Source: Tolypeutes matacus (taxonomy: Eukaryota; Chordata; Mammalia; Cingulata; Chlamyphoridae). From it: 64,000 nucleotides of DNA. The stretch covers positions 48,758,706-48,822,705 of the forward strand of contig JAKSZT010054304.1 in the NCBI GenBank assembly GCA_026826555.1. Reading direction: 5' to 3'. Made by a program: the position numbers and the translations under genes. The notes under the pieces were generated by a model, which worked only from the letters and a program-made list of their open reading frames with translations, was not told where the DNA came from and did not search any database. How positions within the stretch are numbered: position 1 is the first letter of the stretch; the number at the start of each line of letters is the position of its first letter. Positions 12,976-26,240 of this stretch are shown here, in pieces.

Positions 12976-13021
12976 AGATTAATAAAAGAACAATTCTTAG
13001 ACCTCTCCAGGGGATTTAAAA

Positions 13022-14095
<1,074 letters not shown>

Positions 14096-14449
14096 TTACA
14101 AAAACCCTATAAATAAATATGTAGGAAAAAGAAATCCATGTTTGTCTCAAATTTCTCCTCCATAACTCTAAATGCTAAAAGACAGTGAAACATTTCCCTT
14201 TGAACTGTGAAGGAGAAAGTTTGTGTGACCCAAGAATTCTGTATCTAAGAAAATTGTCGTTCATAATGTATGTATTCAGAAAATATAATTCCCAGGACTC
14301 TTCTTGAGTAAACTAGAAAAAAATGTGTTCCAGAACAATAGTATAAACTGAAAGTGGGTGCAAATCATCACCAAGTTCCATGATTCTACCTCTGAAATAT
14401 ATGCCGGATTGGTCTCCTTTCCACCATTGCCTCAATTATTGCTATACTT

Positions 14450-14875
14450 CAAGCCACGATTAAGGAATGAATCATGTCCCTCGCAAAGACATGTTTGAGT
14501 CCTAGTCCCTGGTCCTGTGGGTGAACTCATTTGTAAACAGGAGCTTTGAAGATTCTTTTCGGATGAGGCCTAGTTGAATCAGGGTGGGCCTTAATCCAAT
14601 ATGGTTGAAGTCATTATAAGCAGAGGAAATTCAGATGTAGTCAGTTAGGAGAAGCCAGAAGTGGAAGCCAGAGAAAGAGACACATATCCCCATGTGATGG
14701 AGGCAGAGATCAAGCCAGCACCAGAATGCTACAGACTCTGGGAGAAAGCATGGCCTGGTGATACCTTAATTTTGGACTTCTAGCTTCCAAAATGATGAGA
14801 TAATAACCTCCTGTTTAAGCCCAACAGCTTGTGGTATTTGTCGTAGCAGCCCTGGCAAACTCAAACAGCCACCGT
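14450..14875 (+). mobile_element. MLT1/MaLR-type LTR remnant
   Basis: Contains the MLT1-like blocks GTGGGCCTTAATCCAATATG and TTATAAGCAGAGGAAATTC, and ends near AGCAGCCCTGGCAAACTCAA. The same family appears at 41140. Confidence 0.65.
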
Positions 14876-15500
14876 CATCTCTTATGTAGACCATGGGCCT
14901 TCCCTCTTCTGCTCTCACCTCTCTAATCCATTCCCCACATATTATACAACAAACTTCTAGTAAACCAGGTCATGTCATTTCCTTGGTTAAAATAATTTTA
15001 TGGTTGCCTGTGGCAAGTAGAATAAAATAAACTTCCTTACAATGGTCTTTAAGAACTTGCCTGATTCAGCTGCTGCAAATGATACCCAATCACCCTACAC
15101 TTTGTTCACCACACCACAGTCCCACAAACCACCTGTCAGTTCTGTCTGTGAATGTGATAAGCTCTTTCCTATGTCAGGGCTTTCACACATGGTGTTCCTT
15201 CCACCTGGAACTCTCTTTCCTCAATTCTCTCTTTGGCCAGCTCCTTTATTATATTTCAGTTTATCTCTCACTTCCTCAGATGCTCTCTGGTCTCACAATC
15301 TAAACACAGGTTTCCTTTTAGTTTTCTCAGCAGCCTTATCTCAAATCACTAATCACAATATGCTATTATATATTTATCTGTGTTTACTTGTGTTATGTCT
15401 TCTCCCTCCAGAATGTGAACCCCATGAAAGGAGGGACCATGACCAGTTTGTTCACTGAATTCCTGGTACTTAGTACCATGATGCCCAATATAGGTATGTA
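14875..15500 (+). mobile_element. L2 3' end
   Basis: Long, well-ordered L2 similarity: CTTTCACACATGGTGTTCC, then TCACTTCCTCAGATGCTC, and CCATGAAAGGAGGGACCATG. Confidence 0.75.
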
Positions 15501-15754
15501 GGAGGAAGGAGGGAAGTAACATTGAAATGAGATAATATATAGAAATACATAGATAGGAGAAGAAGATGACATAATTTATTTAACTAATTTCTAAGGTGAT
15601 GGCAAGTTTTTTTTATTAAAGAAATCAGTTATGATGTTAAAAAATGGAATAGGGATAAATTTTTAAATTCTAAATTAAATAAACAAATCCAGTATAGAGT
15701 GCTTTCTTGTTCTGATTTAGTGCCATAAAAATAATGCAAAAAAATATTAATGCA

Positions 15755-15981
15755 GGGGAATGGATGTGGCTCAAGCAGTTGAGTGCCTGCTTCCCACATG
15801 GGAGATCCTGGGTTCAGTTTCCAGTGCCTCCTAAAAACAAAAACAAACAACAAGCAAACAAATGAAAAAACCAACTTAGGGGAGCTGATGTGGCTCAGTG
15901 GTTGAGTGCCAGCCTCCCACATAAAAGGTCCTGGTTTCAAATCCCAGCCCTGGTACCTAAAAAAAAAAAAAAAAAAAAAAA
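15755..15981 (+). mobile_element. DAS-type SINE dimer
   Basis: Two tRNA-like units (heads at 15764, GATGTGGCTCAAGCAGTTG, and 15887, GATGTGGCTCAGTGG), linked by A-rich sequence, then an A-run of 21 or more. Confidence 0.88.
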
Positions 15982-17392
15982 TGGATGCAGACTGATATGG
16001 AAGCTATGAGCAAAATTAGCTGTGCATGTAGAGTGATTGTGGCCATGAAGGAAGAGTAGGATTCAGTGAATCAGGAAGAGGTATTTAGGATGTTTCGTGT
16101 GTGTGTGCGCATGTGCATACTTGTGTAGGGCCAAGGTAGGAAAAGACTAGGTGGGCAGAGATCTGGAATTGAGATACAGTAAAGGGAGTGAGGTGGGAGG
16201 GTGAGAAGAGCAAGACTTCCATTTACCAGAAGACTCTAAAGCACAGTGGCTTGAAACACAGAGATAACCCAGAAACTGCTGCCACAAGGACAGAGCTTTC
16301 TGCTTGAGGTCTTGGTTGAATCTGTGCAGCTGAAGCAAGTCTCAGGACAAGTCTCCAGAAAAGGTTCCCAGCCCTAGGACTTTTGGGTCTTGTGGACAAC
16401 AAGGACACCTTGTGGCACAGTAAGGCAGGGAAGAGACAGATGTAGCAAAGGCAGACATGCCTAGAGGTGTTGCCAAGAAAGGAAGGCCTGGGCAGGGCAT
16501 TGTGGGTGAAGGGAGCCATGAGAAGCCTGGTATGATAGAAAAGGAAGGCAGAAGACTCTGGAACAAACCTGCACTACTCCCCGTGAGCCCAAAGTAGGGC
16601 TTGTTTAGGGGGAGTGAGTAAACTCTCTCTCCATTCTGGAAAACAATCTTTCTGCTTGGTGATGCCAGCCCTCCAGGTGGTCCCCATGGGTGCTGCCTGC
16701 AGATTGGGGCATCTTGAGGAGCAGTGAAGAGAGGCAGACATAGCATTCTTAGGTGGAAGATCTCAGCTGGAATACTGCCCTATTGTTTCTGTGCAATCTC
16801 AAGCTAGTTTTCTTAAGACTGTGCTTCCAACTGAAAGGAGGGGATAATAATTAATGACCCCCACAACCCTATATGTGATTCCTTATAGATGGTATCTGTA
16901 CTGTTAGCTACAGTTGGTCCTGGGGTCTGCAGAGCAACCTGCCTTCTCCAGGTCCTCAGGGATGAGAGCCTGAGAATCAGCATGGGGGCTGGGTGGGAAT
17001 GAGCCTTTGGAAGTTCTGTCTGTGAGCCTGACCTCCACTGGCTTTTCCTGCTGGTTCTCAGTCTAGCTTAGCCTCAAGGCTGTTGGCCAGCTGAGAATAT
17101 TCCTCTGCCCATCTCTCACTTGCAGTAAGGACTTTGAAAGTTCATTTTATCCTTTACTCTCTCTCTGAGAAAGTCTGCAATGCTCTCATTCCAACCTATC
17201 AAGCTTGGAGAATCATCAGAAAAGGTGAATCTATGACCTCTTCACCTGTTATAAGTAGCACGTGGGAAAATCAAGAATGATGTGCAATTGCCACTAGATG
17301 GCAACAGAGGAGCCTGGGTGTATCAGATGAACCCTGCTTCAGAGGAAGAATTAAAATAGTAGTGGAGGAGATGGTCTGGCGGTGGTGAGAAA
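15982..17392. other. Intergenic, nothing recognised
   Basis: Short GT tract near 16100. Frames at 16223-16746 lack similarity. Confidence 0.5.
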
Positions 17393-17407
17393 AATGCATT
17401 TCCTTTA

Positions 17408-17600
17408 TTTTTATTTATTTAATTTTTTTAAAGATTTTATTTATTTATTCATTTATCCCCCCCTTGCTGTTTGTGCTCGCTGGGTCAGCTAACCATGCCG
17501 CGCGGGCGGGCGTGCCTTCACCAGGAGGCCCCGGGAACCGAACCTGGGGCCTCCCATATGGTAAACGGGAGCCCTACTGATTGAGCCACAGCCGCTTCCC
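17408..17600 (-). mobile_element. DAS-type SINE (monomer)
   Basis: Same family as 2888-3104. Perfect 15-bp target duplication AATGCATTTCCTTTA at 17393-17407 and 17601-17615. Confidence 0.94.
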
Positions 17601-17639
17601 AATGCATTTCCTTTAAATGATTTGCAGCATACTTCATTT

Positions 17640-19633
17640 CTAATGAGGCTGGCAGGATTGAATGTCAAAGCTCAGCAATTAGCTGGTATAGAATCAACCA
17701 TTCTATCCATATTCTGGAAAACCTTATAGCAACTTCACCTGGGCAGTTAGTTGCCTTGAAGGGCATGTCCATTCTTCTCAAGAACCCACCCCACCCACAG
17801 TTTATTGCCACTATACTCATAACTAGGGTCAGATCTCAGCTTTCTGCAGGGGAGGAAGTACACAGTCTGAATCAGGAGCTTATACACTAAAAGAATTGTG
17901 AGATTTTGCTGCTATATATTGGCAGAAACCTGGGAAATATGTCAAAGTGGATTCCAAGGATATTAGACCAAGGAGGATGGCATGCAGCACTGGATCATAT
18001 TGAATTTATTGGGTGCATATATAGAAGGTCTGGATTTTATATGTTAGCTTGTGCAACTAAAAGTGGCTCTAAACATTTCTTGGTTGGCTTACTGAAACTT
18101 GACCTCAATCATGCCATGTGTTTAATGGTGTTAAGATTCTAGAATTTCCTTGGTATGGTGGGGAAGGCATTCAAGACTTAAGAAGAAAGAAGTGATAGAG
18201 TGACTTTATAGCATGAGGTCTGCACACCTACTCTCCAAATATATCCTCCCAGAGGACCCAGGGATCACTCTCTTCATAAAGACATTGAGAAATGCATTGC
18301 TGAATGTAGCACTTACAACCATGAGAATACTCTGTGGTGGCTGTCTTCTATAAGCCAGGTATGGTGGTGAAAGTTACCTCTTTTGAGCTCAGCTCTCTGG
18401 TTTCAGTGGGAATGATGGGATTCCCAAATAGCAGAGGCCAAATGGCAGCACTTCAGTGCCAGAGTCAAGGGGAACACATTTTCCACAAAAGAGAGTAGGA
18501 ACAGAGTGGTAATCAGACTCTTTTGAAACCTAGAGATCTTTGGTAGGACTGATGGTGACGTCCCTAGAAATGAAAAAGACTAACATCCTACTAAAATATT
18601 GTTTGAAATATATAAAAAAGTTTGTGGGCCAAAAACCTGACTTTAGTTACCTCTTGCCCAATAACCATACCTAAGCCAGTCCAGACTCAGAGTCCCTTGA
18701 CTGAAGGGGGACAAATGAGCCATTCTGTGGATTTCAGTAGCATCTCTCCCCAGCGACTCCAGTGCTTATTCAATGGGCCCTTGTATAAGTGGGCATAGTG
18801 GCAGGGATGTAACTATGCACAGACTCAACAATATGAACCTGCCCTAATCAAGGATATATTGGGTGCCTATTAGGCCATCCAACTTGAGCAGAAACCAAAC
18901 TGAGGCCCTGTCATGTCACCATTCCCTAGAGGGCCCTGCCAGCAACCAGAGGCAGGCTGATTACATTGGGCCCTTTCCAGCATGGAGGGAAGCAAACATT
19001 TTTCTTTACTGGAGGACACATGCATTCTGGGTAGAGATTTGCCTTCCCTGCCCCAAATTCTTCTGCTATCACTACCATCTGTGACTACAAAATATGGAAT
19101 AATTCCACACAAAATTGCTTCTGATCAAGTGTCATTTCAAAGAAGTGGGGAAATGGGCTTATGCCTGTAGAAATACCTGGTCCTACCATGTTTCCTGTAA
19201 TTAAAAGCAGCTGGCCTAATTGAATGATACAATGACCTACTGAAGATTCAGTTATGGTACCAGCTGGGACACCACACCTTGAAAAGATGGGGTTTGATTT
19301 CAAAGGATGCGGACCATGCTTTGAATCGGAGACATATATGTCTGCCATAGCCAGAATACATGGGCCTGGGGTTCAAGGCATTCAAGTGGGATTAGCTTTT
19401 CTCACTTTTAAATTCTAATAGACAACTTGCAGAATATTTCTTTCCCATCTTCACGACTTTGAGTTTTGCTGGTTTGGAAGTCTTGATTCCCAAGTGAGGA
19501 ATTATTTTACTAGAGAATATACTATTGTTCCATTGATTTAGAAGGTGAGACTACCACCTGGCTATTTGCGGATCCTAATACTGCTGAACCAGCAGGGAAA
19601 GAAGGCAGTCACTCTTGTGGCTGGGGTGACTGT
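17640..19633 (+). mobile_element. Degraded ERV-L provirus, gag-like and integrase part
   Basis: An ancient endogenous retrovirus relic. The segment around 17740-18130 looks like ERV-L/MaLR gag. The segment at 18860-19400 resembles the ERV-L integrase core (DYIGPFP motif, then the region around ASDQ near 19120). It is riddled with stops and frameshifts, and the reverse transcriptase region is mostly missing. The continuation after the SKP1 insertion is at 21064. It cannot encode a protein. Confidence 0.7.
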
Positions 19634-21063
19634 TTTTTTTTTTTTTTATGTAACAACTTTTTTTTTTTTTTTAAGTATCTTGCATTTGTGATGGATGCTC
19701 GCTGGGTTTTGCCACACATTTTAATGTTAAAGGTTAAATTAACTTTTACATGCACATAGTGTGAATAGTTTTCCCCACATGGGAATAATGATTATAAAAA
19801 GATGACGTACCACACGGGTTAAGTGTCTTTTTCAATTGAAAAGCTACAGACTACCTATATTTTCCCCCCAAAACCACAAACTGGTTAGTAATTGAATCTC
19901 TAAGCCAACATATTCAAAGCTGAGTGGATTAAAAATACAAACACAAGTCCTCATATCCAATTACGGGAGCTCTCTATAGAGACTAATCCATACCAGAGGT
20001 GCTCCTTGACACTAGGGAGCCGGAAGATACCTAATAGCCCCATTCAGAACATTTACCTCGAGTAGCCTTTTCCCAGTTTCAACTCATGAGTAAAGATAAT
20101 CCTTTGTTAATTCTATTTCAGAAAACTTTTTCCAAGATGTTTTTATTTACAATGCCAACTTTTAAAAGGTCACTAAACTGAAGTTAACTGAACAGTAAAC
20201 TAGGCAGACATTGCTTTACATAAAGAGGGAAAGCCCAAAATACATAGAGATCCCACAGTTCAGTTTTATCTAGAGCAAAGGAAAAAGAAACTTTTGATCA
20301 TACTGGAAAAAACTCAGCCATAGGTTTGGAATCTGTACTCAAACTATACATGCAATGAGCACAATATTCCGCTAATATGATGGATTTGCAGCTGCATTGT
20401 CTAATATTAACAGTTATAAGAAGAGCAGTGCAAGCATATTTGGACCGATCTTTACAGTGTTACAGTGTCAGGCACAATGCTTCACTTCTCTTCACGGAAC
20501 TGGTTCTCTTTGCATACCTGGGCTTCCTCCTCTTCAGTCCTTTTTGGTATTAAAGGTCTTGAGAATCTCCTCAGGAGTTTTCCTCTTGATCATATTGGCA
20601 ACAGTCTTGCATGTAACATCAAGCAAACCCTTGATGTCTAAGTAGTTTGTAGCCAGAATAAGTTCAAAAAAGTGTTCCCTGGTCAACTTTCTGGAATTCT
20701 TGGTCCCACACAGGGTTATTGTCTGTTTGCTTTTTTCCCCCCTCATCTTCCTCAGGAAGAGGATGGTGGTGGGTGCACCACTGAATGAGCTTTTTAAAAA
20801 CATTGCTGCATTAACATTTGGTAGAGAAACTGGGCCATAGTCTCCATCATCCATTTCCACATCTTCCAACATGGTCTTTATAGTCACAGACTGGCAATTT
20901 CCACATCAATTTCAAATATCTCTCCATGAGAACTCTGCAATTTAATTGAACGTGTGGTGTTTGGTCTCAAAGATTGGACCAATCTTTGAGATTGGATTGG
21001 AGGCTGATGAGAGCAGGGAGGCCTCAGCACAAAAAGGAGGAAAGGGCGGAGAACAAGGCCACT
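19634..21063 (-). pseudogene. SKP1: Processed pseudogene of SKP1 with long 3'UTR
   Basis: A retrocopy of the SCF ubiquitin-ligase adaptor SKP1 (163 residues). The N-terminus near 20958 reads [19 protein letters not shown], then shifts frame. From 20887 the sequence is [15 protein letters not shown], and further on [20 protein letters not shown]. It ends at a TGA at 20482-20484 after EEEEAQVCKENQF. The initiator codon is lost (ACA). The DP-rich loop and the DQEFLKVD region are replaced by diverged sequence. The 3'UTR continues to about 19673 and ends in two T-runs (poly(A) on the - strand) at 19633-19672. It sits inside an ERV-L remnant, which resumes near 21064. Confidence 0.92.
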
Positions 21064-21618
21064 CTGATTGATTTTGATTACCAAGAGGAAACTGGGTTGC
21101 TGTTACTCAATGGGGGCAGGGAAGACTATGTTTGGAACCCACGGAATTCTCTAGGCTACCTTTTAGTGTTTTCAGGTCTAACAGTAAGAGTTAATAGAAG
21201 ACTACAACAGCTTCCTCCTGCCAGACCCTTCAGGCATGGTGAATCACCATATAAAAAAACCCAGTCAGCTGAGATACTGGATGAAAGCAAGTGAAACATG
21301 AAATGGGTTGTGAAAGAAGGAAGTTAGAAATATCAGTCATGACCAGTTATTTAGCTATATGTTTGTCATGTGTCTCTCCTTCTTCCCTTTATTATATTGT
21401 ATAATTTTTGTTAGAGCTTAATTTATAATTTGTTTTTAGGAAACAGATATTCAGAAGGGAATGCAACTGAATTTGAGAAATAATTAATATAGTCCAGAGA
21501 TAAATCCATTGACTATGGGGACATTACAACTCCAAATCTGGAAGAGGGTAGCACTGTCTTTGTTTATTTGAAAGAAGGGAACAAAGAAGTTTTTATGTGG
21601 TTATATCAAAATTCAAAT
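21064..21618 (+). mobile_element. ERV-L provirus, pol 3' end beyond the SKP1 insertion
   Basis: The sequence picks up where the ERV-L homology stops at 19633 (IDFDYQEETGLLL at about 21070) and runs to the end of the pol region at about 21350, then into non-coding sequence. Broken by stops. Confidence 0.6.
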
Positions 21619-21633
21619 TTGTATAGAAGGGTG

Positions 21634-21974
21634 CAGCTATCTACAGCAGGGGAAACAGAGAGATTGCGAGGTGAATAATTTTCTTGTTTATTATTTTTAA
21701 AAATTATTATTATTGAAATAATGAAAATGCTCTAATAATGATGAAGTGATGACTCCACAACTCTGTGATTATACCAAATATTGTTGATTGTACACTTTGG
21801 ATGAATTGTATGCTTTATTAATATGTACCAAAAAAATTGATTTGTTAAAAAAAAAAGAAACCAAAGAACAAATAAACAAACAAACAAAAAGTCAATGGGA
21901 TCCTAAAATGAAGACTACGTTCCCTAGAGAAGTGAGGGAAGACCAAGAGACCACCAGCGAAGCATAAAAAAAAA
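21634..21974 (+). mobile_element. 5'-truncated L1 3' end with apparent 3' transduction
   Basis: Flanked by perfect 15-bp direct repeats TTGTATAGAAGGGTG at 21619-21633 and 21975-21989. The first part (to about 21858) is an L1-type 3' tail ending in an A-run. About 100 bp of unrelated sequence follows, and a second A-run (21966-21974) directly abuts the target duplication. The structure is L1 tail, poly(A), flanking sequence, poly(A), which is the signature of 3' transduction. Identity of the L1 tail is by eye. Confidence 0.65.
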
Positions 21975-21989
21975 TTGTATAGAAGGGTG

Positions 21990-22400
21990 TGTATGGATGC
22001 CGAGTAGCTAAAGGGGTAGACTGTACCAGTTATTGAGTTAATGCCTCTCGGCTTCAAACCCACCCATCTATATTCTGCTCTGTGATCTTGAAGCTGGGAC
22101 CCTGAAAATCGCATTTTTGCTTCCCCAGTTGGCTCTGCCAATGGGGATGCTATATGGAGATTGAAGACTGGAGGGGGAACATTCTTTGGTATGCTTCCTG
22201 AGAGTTACCTGGCAATTTGTGGTTCCTGTGAATATCATGCTAGCAAAACTTCATCCTGGCAGAAACGTGCTTTCCTGTAGGAGTAGCTGAATCCAGTCTG
22301 CAGTTTTTTTTCCAGCACTCACAGAATCAGCTTCATCATGTAAAGACTCCTATCAACTGTGATCTTCGATTAGAGTTTATGACTTTGACAGAGATTGCAG
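21990..22400 (+). mobile_element. Degraded LTR of ERV-L type (MLT2-like)
   Basis: Begins with sequence typical of ERV-L-class LTRs (GTAGCTAAAGGGGTAGAC at about 22006) and extends to about 22400. It lies downstream of the ERV-L internal remnant in the same orientation, so it is probably its 3' LTR. The edges are uncertain. Confidence 0.5.
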
Positions 22401-23339
22401 CTAGTAAACAGAACATTGCTCAGACAGAGAAAACAGGTATCAAACCAGAATGTTCAGGTTAGAAGAGAGAATGGTTAACACATAGAGCAGGTAAGCAGCA
22501 TTCTGCAGAGCATAATGGAGAGAATCAGTGTCTCAGTGAAAAACAGCTTAAAAACTATAATTAGAATACCCTTCAAACATTAGCATATGCGAAGAACAAG
22601 GACTTTCTACAAGTAGCAGTAAGAGCCCTGGTAGGACAGGACTATCCCAGTAGGGAATAAAAGACAAGAGAAAATAAAGATATGTACACTGAAAACTATA
22701 AAACATTGCTGAGGGAAATTAATGGAAAACTAAATAAGTGGAGAGATTTACCTTGTTTATGGGTCAAAGACTCAGTATTGGCAAGATGTCAGTTTTCCCC
22801 AAATTGGTCTATAGCAGGGGTTCTTAACCAGGGGTTCTTAACCAGGGGTCCCTAAGCTTGAATTGAAATTAAAAGCAAAAACAAAAACATTATCTTGTGG
22901 GGATGTGCTGGTGTGGGTGTGATCTATTTATTAAATAATACACAGTATAGTGTGGACTTAGTAAGGGGTCCGTGGTTTTCACCGGACTGGCAAAGGGGTC
23001 CATGGAACAAACAAGATTAAGAACTCCTGCTCTATAGATTCAACAAATACCAGTCAAAACTCCAGCAGACTGGGATGACTGTTATGTTTGAGGCCACTGT
23101 TTTGAGACAGTTTGCTTTTCACCAGTATCTAATCACTTTCAAGATGGGGCAGCAGAGAAGGAAAAGGAGGGCTAAGTGGAAAATTACAAACATCAACACT
23201 AGACATGGATGTCTTTATCCTCCCAGGCTTGGTGTTTGGTTAGAACCATACATTGTTTTGCTGTTATCTGGACACTCAAATTCTTACCTTGAATTCTCCT
23301 CCCTGGGAGAAGAGGGACAATTTTCATGTTTTCTTTGTA
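22401..23339. other. Intergenic around hAT MITE copy 1
   Basis: A-rich, L1-like phrasing near 22680-22800 (AGACAAGAGAAAATAAAG). Otherwise unrecognised. Confidence 0.4.
22815..23029 (+). mobile_element. hAT-type MITE, copy 1
   Basis: Terminal inverted repeats CAGGGGTTCTTAACC / AAGAACTCCTG, with an 8-bp target duplication (GTCTATAG / CTCTATAG). The 5' end has a 17-bp internal duplication of the terminal repeat. Length 215 bp. Confidence 0.85.
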
Positions 23340-23515
23340 AACTTCTCAAGTGGTAGAATTTTATTATGAGTTTGTGTTAGTTTATCATTTTAATAACTTT
23401 ACTGAATATTAATTGATATAGAATAAGTACACATATTACAGTTGTACAATTTGATAAGCTTTGACATATGTGTATGCCCGTAAAACCATAACCTCAATCA
23501 AGACTGTGAATTCTT
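23340..23515 (-). mobile_element. Old L1 3'UTR fragment
   Basis: The + strand text resembles the reverse complement of L1M-type 3' ends (TTTGATAAGCTTTGACATAT). Short and diverged. Confidence 0.4.
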
Positions 23516-23640
23516 ACAAGGTCAGACAAAGGCTCAGAGAGGTTTAACTAACTTTGCAAGTTTTTAAGTGGTGGAGCTGAAATGTAGATCTACATTTGCC
23601 TCACTCCAAAGCCTAAGCTCTTAGATGTTTCTGTTTCTCA
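23516..23640 (+). mobile_element. MIR SINE fragment
   Basis: GCTCAGAGAGGTTTAACTAA and GTGGAGCTGAAATGTAGATC. Confidence 0.55.
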
Positions 23641-23742
23641 TGCATCCTTTGCCAAGTCACACCTCTTTCATCCAATGCTGATGAAGTTTTCTTTTTAATC
23701 AATCAAATTTATGGGAGTCTTATATACATATATATGCATATA

Positions 23743-26240
23743 TATTCTCTTTATTAGAGAAGTTGTGGGTTTACATGCATAAAATACAGGATTCCCATAT
23801 ACTACCCCGCCACCAACATCTTGGATTGGTGTGGAACATTTGTTACAAATGATGATAACACATTCTTATAATTGTACTATTAATTAAACTCCATGGTTGA
23901 ACTTACGGTTCTCTGTTTCTGGAGTGTACTTCCATGGATTTAAAAAAAAAAATTATTCTGCTATCATACATACAATCTAACATTTCCCCCTTTGATCATA
24001 TTCAGATATATATTTCAGTGTTGTTACTTGCTATCACAATATTGTGCTACCATCATCCCCATCCATTACCAGAACATTTCCATCATTCCAAATAGGAACC
24101 CTGTACATTTTAAGCCTTAACTTCCCATCCTGGTGACCTATATTCTAGATTCTGACTCTATGAGTTTGCTAGATGATACAATATTTTGTCCTTTTGTGTC
24201 TGACTTATTTCATTCAACATGATGTCTTCAAGCTTCATCCATGTTGTTACATGTATCAGGACTTCATTATTGTTTTTGGCTGAATAATATTCCACTGTAT
24301 GTATATACCACATTTTATTTATCCATTCATCAGTTGACGGACACTAGAGTTGCTTCTATCTTTTGGCAATTGGGAATAATGCCACTATGAACACCAGTGT
24401 ACAAATATCTGTTGGAGTCCCTGCTTTCAATTCTTTAGGGTATATACTGAGTAGTGGGATTGCCAGGTTATATGATAGTTCTATACTTAGCTTTCCGAGG
24501 AATTGCCAAACTGTCTTCCATAGTGGCTGCACAATTTTACATTGTTACCAGCAATGCCTGAGTGTTCTATTTCTCCAAGTCCTCCCCAATGCTTGTAATT
24601 TCCCATTTTTAAAAATTAGCCATCATTCTAATGGGTGTGAAATGGTATCTTATTGTGGTTTTGATTTGCATTTCCCTGATGGCTAATGATATTGAGCATC
24701 TTTTCATGTGCTTTCTGGCCATTTCTATATACTCTTTGGAAGTATGTCTATTCAAGTCTTTTGCCTACTTTGAAATTGGGTTGTTTATATTAAGTTGAAG
24801 TATTTCTTTATATATTTTGGACATTAAACCTTTATTGGATATGTGGTTTCCAAATATTTTCCTCCATTGTGTAGGATGTCATTTTACTTTCATAAGAAAG
24901 TCCTATGAGGTGCAAAACTTTTTAATTTTGATGAGGTCCCATTTATCTATTTTTTTCTTTAGTTGCTTATGCCTTGGGTGTAAAGGTTAAGAAACTATTG
25001 CCTAATACAAGATCCTAAAGATACTTCCTTATGTTTTCTTCTAGGAGTTTGATACTTCTAACTCTTATATTTAGGTCTTTGATCCATTTTGAGTTGATTT
25101 TTGTATATAGTTTGAGATAGGGGTGTTCCTTCTTCTTCTTCTTTTTTTTTTTTTTTTCAAATGGAGATTCCCTTTTTACCAGCACCATTTGTTGAAGAAA
25201 CTATTCTTTCCCAATTGAGTGGTCTTTGTCCCCTTGTCAAAAATCAATTGGCCATATATGTGAGGGTTGATTTTTGAACTCTCAGTTTTATTCCTTTGGT
25301 GTATATATCTGTCCTTGTGACAGAACCATATTAATTTGATTACTGTGGCTTTGTAATAAGTTTTAAGACTGGGAAGTGTGAATCCTCTAATTTCATTCTT
25401 CTTTTTCATGTTGAAATTTGCTATTCAGTGCCCCTTAGCCTTCTGTATAAATTTGATGACTAGTTTTTTCCATTTCTGCAAAGAAGTTTGTTGGAATTTG
25501 GATTGGTATTGTATTGAATTCATAAATTGCTTTGGGTAGTGTTAATATCATAACTATTTTAGTTTTCCAATCCATGAACATGAAATGTCCTTCCTTTTAT
25601 TTAAGTTTTCTTCGATTTCTTTTAACAATGTTTTGTAGTTTTCCATATACAAGTCCTTTTCATTCTTGGTTAGATTTATTCCTAGATGTATGATTCTTTC
25701 AGTTGCTTTTGTGAATGGAATTTTTTTCTTGATTTCATCTTTTGATTATTCATTGCTTGTGTATAGAAACACTTCTGATTTTTGGGTGTTGCTCTTGTTC
25801 CCCACCACTTTGTTGAATTCATTTATTAGCTTTAGGAACTTTGTTGTGGATTTTTCAGGATTTTCTGTATATGGGATCATGCCATCTGCAAAGAGGGAAA
25901 GTTTTACTTCTTCCTTTCCAACTTGGATGCCTTTTATTTCTTTTTCTTGCCTAATGGATTTGAGAAGAAGTTCCAGTACAATGTTGAATAATAGTGTTGA
26001 CAGTGGGAATCCTTATTTTGTTACAGATCTTAGACTGAAAGCTTTCCTTCTTTCACCATTAAGTAGGATGTTAGCTGTGGGCTTTACATATATGCCCTTT
26101 ATCATGTTGAGAAAGTTTCCTTCTATTTCTAGTTTTCTAAGTGTTTTTTATCAAGAAGCGGTGCTAGATTTTGTCTAATGCCTTTTGTGCTTCGATTGAG
26201 AAAATCATGTAGTTTTTTTCTTCATTCTGTTCATGTAATG
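23743..26240 (-). mobile_element. Old L1, 3'UTR and ORF2 C-terminal half (part 1)
   Basis: The + strand reads the reverse complement of an L1 from its 3'UTR (TCTCTTTATTAGAGAAGTTG) through the ORF2 C-terminus. It is interrupted at 26241 by an LTR element. Homology resumes at 32787. Frames are heavily broken. Confidence 0.88.

Noticed and set aside
25666..26178. 170-codon frame on + strand
   Set aside because: It is the antisense of old L1 ORF2 and reflects L1 base composition.
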